A stretch of DNA of 64,000 bases. Source: an uncultured Victivallales bacterium (GTDB lineage: Bacteria; Verrucomicrobiota; Lentisphaeria; Victivallales; UBA1829). The position numbers and the translations under genes are program-made. Where the stretch lies: positions 129,169 to 193,168 of the forward strand of contig CALXSJ010000001.1 of assembly GCA_944391115.1 (NCBI GenBank), read 5' to 3'. Under the pieces are notes generated by a model. That model was not told the DNA's origin. It made no database searches and saw nothing but the letters and a program-made list of their open reading frames with translations. Below are positions 34,693 to 41,456 of the stretch, in pieces; position 1 is the first letter of the stretch, and every line of letters begins with the position of its first letter.

Positions 34693-37194
34693 TCAGTCGA
34701 ATTTGAGCTTTTCCGGATAGGGATACTGCTGTCCGGCGGGGATTTTCCCCGGCCACGGAGAGACGCGGAAGGTCCGGTAGTAGGGAACCTCGTGGAAAAT
34801 TCCGCCGCTGATGCTGCTCCATTCCAGCTTTCCCGTGTCGCGCAGCGCCATGCGCGCGACATTGATTCTCCAGAGTTCCCGCGGGGACAGGCACCCTCCC
34901 AGCTTCCGGACCGGGAAGCGCACCTCAGCAGTCCAGTGATCCGGATAATCCTTCACCGCGAATTCAAAATCGACGCGGATGCTCATATCCCGGTCCGTCG
35001 GGGAAGTCGTGAGCGCCTGATAGGTTTTGCCGTTGTGCGTGAATCCGATGTGATAATATTTCCTCATTTTGTACCAGGGAGGCATGACGAAGATTTCGAA
35101 GTGGCTTCCGGTCAGCGAGCGCAGACCGTCGCCGGACGCGGTGTCCGCCACTTTTCCGCTTTTATCCTTCATCGCCAGAATTCCGAAATAAAGGCTGGCG
35201 CCGTCGTCGGCGACTTTCAGAACGGTCGGGATCTGCGCCTTTACGGGAGGCGTTCCGGCACAGCGGAATCCGGTGATCTCCGGCGCGACGGACCAGACTT
35301 TTTCATCCAGAACGCCGTCGATCCTGATTTTCTCCCTGTGCACCTTGGGCAGGGGGATGGGATTTTTCGTCAGGACGTAGGAGCGGTATGCCGTTTCCCA
35401 TTCATAGGCCAGATAATCCCGGTCGCGCGCAACCCGTTTTGCATAAAGCGGGCTGCCGGAGACCGCTTTCGCCGCTTCTTTCAGCAGACGGTCCGTTTCC
35501 TTCTGCAGCTCAGGATCATCGTAACACGCTCCGATGTCAAACCCGGTCGCGACGCCGTATCCCATGCAGCCGCCGTTTTTTGCGATCGCCTTCTGCAGCA
35601 GGGCGCGGTAGGGCTTCATGTATTTCCACGCATCGCCGTAGTAGAGGGAGTTCGCCCGTTCCGATTCCGTTTCGAAATCGGCATTGACATCCCATGAGAA
35701 AACGCCGGAGAGGTAGTGAAGCTGCCAGTTGGCGAACCAGTAGTTTTCATTGCGGTAGCGTTTTCTCCCTTTGTAATTGCCGTCCGGAACGTTTGTAACG
35801 AGACCGAATCCCATCATGTTGAGCCGATGATAGAACTTGAGATCATCGATCCATGGTTTTTCATTCAGTTCATAGCAGAGCGGCACCGGGCTGTCAATAT
35901 GGTATTCGAAAGTGTGTGCCCGCAGTTTCAGGCGGCTCCATGCTTCGAACATGCCGCGGAACCGTTTGTTGATCGGGCATTTTTCATCTGTCAGGGAGTG
36001 GACGTAACAGCGTCCGTGCGGGCAGAGCGTGACCATGACGCGCGGATCCGGCCGGCAACCCTCGGGCGGAATCCGGAAGTTCTGATAGAGAAAGGCATCA
36101 ATTGTAAGATTCGGATGGCGCGGAGTCAGGAGTGCATTCGCCATTTGATTGATATAGGTCCACCAGCGAGTGGAAAGGATCCGGCTTTTCCTTTCTCCCG
36201 GCGGATCAAGTTTCCGGCACTCTGCACATTCGCACCAGTAACCGTGATCGTCGTTGCAGAAGGTTCGGATTACTTCCCGGTTTCCGTAGATGTCAAGCCG
36301 TTGGTCCAGATTTTTCACCATGCGTTTGAACCCGTCGGGATTTGTTGTACAGACTTGAGAGAAGTCGCCTTTCTCATTATGAAGCGGAACTCTGCGGCCG
36401 TTGCGCAGTCCGAAGTATTCCGGATGTTCCTGGAAAAGTTTCTTGTAAACGGCTTTTTCCTCTTGTGCACTCGAATAGAATCCGATCAAGGACTTGCCGA
36501 GGCTGTGACCGCCTTCCATGTAGACGGGATCCAGTTTTTCAATGAACTCGAGCTGCGATTTTTCCCGGAACTGACCCTTCCAGGTGATGATCTGGAGACC
36601 GTTTCTCATCAGCCAGAGATAGGAGTCCGGCACCCAGCCCGGCCCGCTGTGAATCCTGAACTGCCGCAGGCGGAACGCCGGATTGCGGACTGTCAGTTGT
36701 TCCGGAACGCGGAAAGAGGATTTCTTCGGACAGATTTCCCCCTCTTCCCCGGGATGCAGCCAGACCATGCCGCCGTATTTCTTCAGGAGCCCGTAGACTC
36801 CGTAAAGATAACCTCGTCTGCAGCGGCTGACAATCCGCAGAGAGTTCCCTTCAGCCGCAATGATGTAACCGTCGTCCTTCAGGTTTGCTGCCGCTTTTAC
36901 AAGCATGGCGTTTCCTGCGATTTCAGGGGCCGGTGCCGGAAGGAAGCGGATTTCGTTTCTGCCGTCTGTTTTCCGTGTTGCGACGGGAAGCTCCGCTCCG
37001 GTTATCTTCTTTACGAAAGCCGCGAGTTCCCGTGCCGCAAATTTCGATACGGGATCTGCGTTTTCAGAGATTACAATGACAGCTTCCGGACTGCCGTTTG
37101 CCACAAGCTCCACTTCCCGGTTGTTTCCTTTTCCGGCCGCTTCCATGCAGAATAGCGCGAGGGCGGCCAAGGTTATTTTTCTCCATTGTCTCAT
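34693..37194 (-). CDS. Secreted DUF4838 protein with C-terminal CBM9-like domain
   Basis: 833 aa. Signal peptide at 1-20. Residues about 28-150 resemble the N-terminal domain of alpha-glucuronidases (ENADPVSKFAARELAAFV, and RGYLYGVYGLLKKYGG). The central region to about 590 is the DUF4838 barrel, with CNDDHGYWCECAECRKLDPP near 315-335 as its Cys-containing signature. From about 620 (IRIDGVLDEKVW) to the end is a CBM9-like sugar-binding domain. These proteins are abundant in Lentisphaerota and are thought to act on complex glycans, but no activity is established for this one. An AAGGAGGT site precedes the ATG. Confidence 0.82.
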   Translation of the reverse strand: MRQWRKITLAALALFCMEAAGKGNNREVELVANGSPEAVIVISENADPVSKFAARELAAFVKKITGAELPVATRKTDGRNEIRFLPAPAPEIAGNAMLVKAAANLKDDGYIIAAEGNSLRIVSRCRRGYLYGVYGLLKKYGGMVWLHPGEEGEICPKKSSFRVPEQLTVRNPAFRLRQFRIHSGPGWVPDSYLWLMRNGLQIITWKGQFREKSQLEFIEKLDPVYMEGGHSLGKSLIGFYSSAQEEKAVYKKLFQEHPEYFGLRNGRRVPLHNEKGDFSQVCTTNPDGFKRMVKNLDQRLDIYGNREVIRTFCNDDHGYWCECAECRKLDPPGERKSRILSTRWWTYINQMANALLTPRHPNLTIDAFLYQNFRIPPEGCRPDPRVMVTLCPHGRCYVHSLTDEKCPINKRFRGMFEAWSRLKLRAHTFEYHIDSPVPLCYELNEKPWIDDLKFYHRLNMMGFGLVTNVPDGNYKGRKRYRNENYWFANWQLHYLSGVFSWDVNADFETESERANSLYYGDAWKYMKPYRALLQKAIAKNGGCMGYGVATGFDIGACYDDPELQKETDRLLKEAAKAVSGSPLYAKRVARDRDYLAYEWETAYRSYVLTKNPIPLPKVHREKIRIDGVLDEKVWSVAPEITGFRCAGTPPVKAQIPTVLKVADDGASLYFGILAMKDKSGKVADTASGDGLRSLTGSHFEIFVMPPWYKMRKYYHIGFTHNGKTYQALTTSPTDRDMSIRVDFEFAVKDYPDHWTAEVRFPVRKLGGCLSPRELWRINVARMALRDTGKLEWSSISGGIFHEVPYYRTFRVSPWPGKIPAGQQYPYPEKLKFD

Positions 37195-37240
37195 GAATAC
37201 CCTCCTTGTGTTTTATCCACTGATACAAATTGAGCGTCAG

Positions 37241-37972
37241 TCAGCGGGATTGATCAAAATAGTTCCACCAGATGCCCTCTTTTGCCAGATCTCCGTACGG
37301 ATTTGTCAGGAAAACTGTCAGAACAGAAACCGCGTTCCTTATGGAGACGCTTTTGCAGCTGCCGTCCCCATAGGCAACCGGATACCTCATGAAATGAAGA
37401 CTCCATGCGCCAGTGCCGGAGCCCCCCGTTCCGTTTTTGACTGCGAACGGACAGGTAATCAGGGTATATTTGAAATCATTGCGCAGCCACCCGGTCGGCG
37501 GTGTCTTTCCGCTTGTATTGCCCCGTATATTGTACAGACAGAAAATGTTTTCCGTATTTCCTTCCATATCCCAGCGTTCCGCTGCGCTTTTTTTCCGGTA
37601 AAAATTGTCTTTGATTTTGGAGGGACTTTTCCCCTCCTCTTCATAGTTGGAGGGGCAGTAGAAAGCTTGTTTCTGTCTGATATAACCGTTGCGGTAAAGC
37701 AGTCCCAGCCCCCACCAGCGGCAATTGATTCCGCTGAAAATTGTATGAGTGGTATATCCCTCGTTCTCTCCTGACGGCGGACGGCGCCCTTTGTTGTCGT
37801 CCGCATACGAAATTACACTTTGTATCTGCTGTTTGAGCAGAGCAAGACAGCTGATTTCAACTGCCTTCTGCTTTGCTTTGTTCAGCGCGGGGAGAAGGAT
37901 TGCCGTCAAAATCGCAATAATGGATATGACTATTAAAAGTTCTATCAAAGTAAACCGCACGTTTTTTCCCAT
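37241..37972 (-). CDS. Pseudopilin-like protein (type II secretion GspG, H-X-DG type)
   Basis: 243 aa from ATG 37972; an in-frame TTG at 38008 would add 12 residues. The N-terminus is a prepilin signal with FTLIELL at residues 7-13, followed by a 20-residue hydrophobic helix and ALNKAKQKA. The C-terminal part has the YGDGS motif near 206-210 typical of the large Lentisphaerota/Planctomycetes pseudopilin family. No prepilin peptidase or secretion ATPase is nearby, so it is an orphan. It lies 46 bases upstream of the DUF4838 gene in the same direction, which suggests joint expression. Confidence 0.85.
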   Translation of the reverse strand: MGKNVRFTLIELLIVISIIAILTAILLPALNKAKQKAVEISCLALLKQQIQSVISYADDNKGRRPPSGENEGYTTHTIFSGINCRWWGLGLLYRNGYIRQKQAFYCPSNYEEEGKSPSKIKDNFYRKKSAAERWDMEGNTENIFCLYNIRGNTSGKTPPTGWLRNDFKYTLITCPFAVKNGTGGSGTGAWSLHFMRYPVAYGDGSCKSVSIRNAVSVLTVFLTNPYGDLAKEGIWWNYFDQSR

Positions 37973-38152
37973 TTTTTTACTTCTGATTCCGAGTGTTCCA
38001 AGATTCAACGATCATTTTCTGTTCCCCTGTTTCTGTCCGACGGAGTATTTTTCAGTTTTCCGCCTGCAAAACGGCTTTGACTTCAAAAATCCCGACGGCC
38101 GCATCGGGAGAGTGGCAGGCATGAAGAGGAAAATCGTCCATGCCGCCGGTTT

Positions 38153-39238
38153 TCAAATCGTATCGCCGAACATCAGAGTCGGCATCTGCTGATGTTTCAA
38201 GGAGGAATCCGTCAGATTGCCCCGGATGAGACTGCAGAGGATGCGCATGGCGGTTTCTCCCAGAGAGACGGTGTCCACCTTCAGCGTGGTCAGCGCCGGC
38301 GGAGTCAGCTGTCCGAGCGCCACGCCGCCGAATCCGGTCACTCCGACGTCTCCCGGAATCCTGAAACCGTTTTCCAGCAGATCATCCAGAATCATTTTGG
38401 CTATGACATCCGCAGATGCCATAATCACGGTCCGCCCTTTTCCGGAAAAATCCCGGAGACAGCGGCGGAGTTCATTGAAATAATTGCTGTCCGGCAGTCC
38501 CGGCGAAGCGGAGGAAAGGATTTTTGCGCGGTCTTCACCCATTCCGGAATCAGCCGCGGACGCCGAGAAGGCCGCCCGCCGTTCCAGCTGGCTCGGAGTT
38601 TTCCAGCCGCTGTCGGCGTAAATGAAACATTCATACTTCATGGAGCGCAGGGTCTGAAACATTTTCCGGATGCCGCCCCGGTCGTCGGAACAGACCGCAT
38701 GAACCGGAAGCTGGGTCGGCCGGTTCACCAGAACCACGGGACGGCCGGTCGCCTTTACGATTTCGCTGATGGAGTTGTCGGAAAGCCATTCATCGAGCAG
38801 ATAGCCTTTCACCAGCGATTTCATCTGAAGGGCGGTTCGGACGATTTCCTGCTGGAACTTCGGGAACGAGGGAAACATCGCGCTGGAATACGGGAACACC
38901 ATGTTGACGCCCGCTGTCAGCGCGGCGTTCTGCACCCCGCTGATGATTTCGTTGAAATACTGGTCCCGGCCGGAGACGCTGTTGCTTCGCAGAAGACAGC
39001 CGACATAAATATTCGGATTCGGAAGTTCCGCCGCGACATAGCCGCATCCGGGATCTTTGGCGATCAGTCCTTCGGCCGCCAGTTCCTTCAGCGCGTGAAG
39101 AACTGTGATATGGCTGACTCCGAAGGCGCTCCGGAGGGCGCTGATCGGCGGGATGTAGTCCCCCGCGTGAATTTCTCCGGAGAGGATTTTTTCTTTGATG
39201 TCATCAAAGATTCTGCTGTATAGATGCTGTCGGCTCAT
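38153..39238 (-). CDS. GntR/LacI-type chimeric transcriptional regulator
   Basis: 361 aa. Residues 1-70 are a GntR winged helix (IFDDIKEKILSGEIHAGDYI and HITVLHALKELAAEGLI). From about 76 onward is a LacI-type periplasmic-binding-protein fold with the VGVTGFGG motif near 301-308. Such chimeras are common sugar-responsive repressors in this phylum and in Bacteroidetes. It is divergent from the sugar isomerase gene at 39606 and upstream of the pseudopilin and DUF4838 genes. A perfect-consensus promoter drives it. Confidence 0.9.
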   Translation of the reverse strand: MSRQHLYSRIFDDIKEKILSGEIHAGDYIPPISALRSAFGVSHITVLHALKELAAEGLIAKDPGCGYVAAELPNPNIYVGCLLRSNSVSGRDQYFNEIISGVQNAALTAGVNMVFPYSSAMFPSFPKFQQEIVRTALQMKSLVKGYLLDEWLSDNSISEIVKATGRPVVLVNRPTQLPVHAVCSDDRGGIRKMFQTLRSMKYECFIYADSGWKTPSQLERRAAFSASAADSGMGEDRAKILSSASPGLPDSNYFNELRRCLRDFSGKGRTVIMASADVIAKMILDDLLENGFRIPGDVGVTGFGGVALGQLTPPALTTLKVDTVSLGETAMRILCSLIRGNLTDSSLKHQQMPTLMFGDTI

Positions 39239-39262
39239 AAGATCCTCATTCTTTATGTTTAT

Positions 39263-39290
39263 ATTATATCTTAAATAATTTTTTTGTCAA
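39263..39290 (-). promoter_or_regulatory. Consensus promoter of the GntR/LacI gene
   Basis: Leftwards: perfect TTGACA (39290-39285), 16 bases, perfect TATAAT (39268-39263). It overlaps TTTATATTATAT at 39258-39269, which recurs at 39416-39427. Confidence 0.75.
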
Positions 39291-39415
39291 TAGGAGGAAT
39301 GATTCATTTTTTATTTTTTTTGAGAAAACAGAGGGGTTTCAATATAAAATGAGTTGAATATGTCGGGCTTTTTGGGAAAAAACACATTCTGTCGCAGGAT
39401 TGCAAAAGAATTGTA

Positions 39416-39438
39416 TTTATATTATATGTATATTATAT
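39416..39438. promoter_or_regulatory. Candidate GntR/LacI operator before the sugar isomerase
   Basis: TTTATATTATAT at 39416-39427 repeats exactly the 12-mer that overlaps the regulator -10 box at 39258-39269, and a second partial copy follows at about 39428-39438. The rest of the 367-base gap (39239-39605) is A+T-rich and holds no gene. Confidence 0.35.
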
Positions 39439-39549
39439 GTTGCTTTTTTTATGAAAGAGATCCGCGGATTTGCCGGACTGGATGGATTGGGTTCCCGGGA
39501 TGGGGAGGATGGGAAAAAAGAAGAAGTTTGCCGGAAAAGACGCTTTTCA

Positions 39550-39578
39550 TTGGAAGAAATCGGAAAAACGTCTATATT
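39550..39578 (+). promoter_or_regulatory. Promoter of the sugar isomerase gene
   Basis: TTGGAA at 39550-39555, 17 bases, TATATT at 39573-39578, about 28 bases before ATG 39606. Confidence 0.6.
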
Positions 39579-39605
39579 ACCTTCTGCATAAGGAGGATTG
39601 CCATC

Positions 39606-40373
39606 ATGAAACTTTGCAAGAAAAATCTCGCCGCACAGCTCTACACGATCCGCGAATACACGAAAACCCCGAAAGACATCGCCGAATCCATGAAAAAGAT
39701 CAAGGCGATCGGTTATGACGCCGTGCAGATTTCCGGACTTGGCCCCATTGACAACAAGGAACTCCTCTCCATTCTGGACGGAGAGGGACTTGTCTGCTGC
39801 GCCTCCCACGATTCCGCGGCTGCGATTGTTGATAAAACCGATGAAATCATTGAGCGTCTTCAGGCCTTGAAATGCCCGTATACCGCGTATCCCTATCCGC
39901 ATGTCCAGTGGACTTGCGAGGAAGACTGCCTGAAGCTGGCCGCCGCACTCAATGAGGCGGGAGCCAGATTCAAAGCCGCCGGCATTACCCTCTGTTATCA
40001 CAACCATGCGCTCGAGTTTGAAAAATTCAACGGCAGAACCGTGCTTGACATTCTCTATTCCGCTTCGACGGCGGACAATCTGAAGGGCGAGCCCGATACC
40101 TACTGGGTGCAGCAGGGCGGAGCGAATCCCGTTTCCTGGATCAGGAAACTTTCCGGCCGCATGCCTCTTCTGCATCTGAAGGACAGCGGATTCCGCGGCG
40201 GCAAACAGATCATGATGGAGATCGGCAGCGGAAACCTGGAATGGAAACCCATTCTTGATGCCGCGGATGAGGCCGGATGCCTCTGGTATATCGTCGAGCA
40301 GGATATCTGTCCCGCTTCGCCGTTCGATTCCCTGAAGATGAGCTATGACTATCTTTCGGAGAACTTCTTCTGA
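39606..40373 (+). CDS. Sugar phosphate isomerase/epimerase (IolE/IolI-like TIM barrel)
   Basis: 255 aa from ATG 39606, preceded by AAGGAGG. The start (LAAQLYTIREY) and metal-ligand strands CYHNHALEFEKF near 134-145, LLHLKDSGFR near 189-198 and YIVEQD near 233-238 fit the xylose-isomerase-like superfamily, close to those annotated as inositol or keto-sugar isomerases. The conserved Glu and His residues for metal are present. It is divergent from the GntR/LacI regulator and converges with the AraC gene. Confidence 0.87.
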   Translation: MKLCKKNLAAQLYTIREYTKTPKDIAESMKKIKAIGYDAVQISGLGPIDNKELLSILDGEGLVCCASHDSAAAIVDKTDEIIERLQALKCPYTAYPYPHVQWTCEEDCLKLAAALNEAGARFKAAGITLCYHNHALEFEKFNGRTVLDILYSASTADNLKGEPDTYWVQQGGANPVSWIRKLSGRMPLLHLKDSGFRGGKQIMMEIGSGNLEWKPILDAADEAGCLWYIVEQDICPASPFDSLKMSYDYLSENFF

Positions 40374-40434
40374 TCGCTTCTCTTTCCGGGATGCACGGAA
40401 ATGAATCGGCTTAAAGCGTTTCCGTGCGCCCGTT

Positions 40435-41298
40435 TCACTTCGTCCCGCCGGGCGGAACGCCGCCCGCATATTTCCCGCTTTCGCCATCCCGCCGGTAATC
40501 CTGCGGAGAGACGTGATTCCATTGCCGGAAGACACGGCAGAAATGACTGCAGTCGGCAAAGCGCAGGCGGTTTGCAATTTCATAAACCCGCAGGGAGCTT
40601 TCCTGAAGCAGACGGCACGCTTCTTCCATTTTTTTCTGCATGATGAAATCCGCCGGGGAAATTTCATACAGACGTTTCCAGTGCCGGAAAAAACTTCGCG
40701 TGGAAAGATTGTGCCGCCGGATGATTTCCGCAAGGTCAAGTTTCTCGTAAACGCAAGCGGAGAAGCAGGAGGCGATCTGCCGGACCGCCGTTTCTTCCGG
40801 GGATTGTGCATTCTCCCGGTTTTCCAGAAGGGTCAGGCGCAGCAGATCCAGCGCGAGCAGGTCAATCCGGTCCGTGATTCCCGGCAGGCAGGTTTGTTCC
40901 AGGAGACGGGCGAGGGCGGCGGTTTTCTGAGAGATCTCCTCTGTCGCAAGAAATTCCCAGCCGGGATTTTCCGCGTCAAGTCCGAAACGTTTGAGCATTT
41001 CATGCTGGGAAAGATCATAGGAGATGACCAGCACATCCCAGGGCTCCGTGGTTTTCATCCGGTAGACGTGTCCGCGGATCCGCGTTGCGACCCAGGGGAA
41101 TCTTCTCCGGAGCGTCCGGCCGTCGATTTCCTCCTCGGCGAACTCCGCACGCGAGCAGAGCTCCAGCCCGAAATCAATCGTGGTGTGCGTCGTGAAGCGG
41201 TTGTGCCAGTTCGCGTTCAGAAAAGCGATGTTCCGGACCGGCGGAAGTCCGGAAAACTGCCGCTTCAGCCCCCGCAGACAAGCCGTGATGTTTTTCAT
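40435..41298 (-). CDS. AraC-family transcriptional regulator
   Basis: 287 aa from ATG 41298. The C-terminal 100 residues hold the two helix-turn-helix motifs: LAEIIRRHNLSTRSFFRHWKRL, then the classic YEIANRLRFADCSHFCRVFRQW. The N-terminal part looks like a cupin-type sensing domain. It is divergent from the 983-aa protein gene at 41457 and probably controls it. A perfect inverted repeat lies just upstream, at 41308-41327. Confidence 0.88.
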   Translation of the reverse strand: MKNITACLRGLKRQFSGLPPVRNIAFLNANWHNRFTTHTTIDFGLELCSRAEFAEEEIDGRTLRRRFPWVATRIRGHVYRMKTTEPWDVLVISYDLSQHEMLKRFGLDAENPGWEFLATEEISQKTAALARLLEQTCLPGITDRIDLLALDLLRLTLLENRENAQSPEETAVRQIASCFSACVYEKLDLAEIIRRHNLSTRSFFRHWKRLYEISPADFIMQKKMEEACRLLQESSLRVYEIANRLRFADCSHFCRVFRQWNHVSPQDYRRDGESGKYAGGVPPGGTK

Positions 41299-41307
41299 GA
41301 TTCCGTA

Positions 41308-41327
41308 ATTTCCCGTTTTTGGGAAAT
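41308..41327. promoter_or_regulatory. Inverted repeat in the AraC divergent region
   Basis: ATTTCCC-GTTTTT-GGGAAAT, 7-bp arms, 10 bases upstream of the AraC start. A second near-perfect dyad, TGCGC/GCGCA around TTTGCAAA, lies at 41341-41359. Both are candidate regulator sites between the divergent genes. Confidence 0.35.
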
Positions 41328-41397
41328 ATAACTTTCCTGTTGCGCCTTTGCAAAGCGCATCCGGCACGAATATTCCATTTTATGGCAGAAGTTTTCC

Positions 41398-41425
41398 TTG
41401 CTTTCCCGCCCCGGTGCAGTATAAT
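41398..41425 (+). promoter_or_regulatory. Promoter of the 983-aa protein gene
   Basis: TTGCTT at 41398-41403, 16 bases, perfect TATAAT at 41420-41425. The weak -35 fits a promoter needing an AraC-type activator. Confidence 0.55.
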
Positions 41426-41456
41426 GAATTCAGCGACAGCATGGAGGGATTTTTCT

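Noticed and set aside
39354-39605. N-terminal extension of the sugar isomerase at 39606
   Set aside because: The extra residues do not fit the family, and ATG 39606 has a perfect ribosome site just after a promoter.
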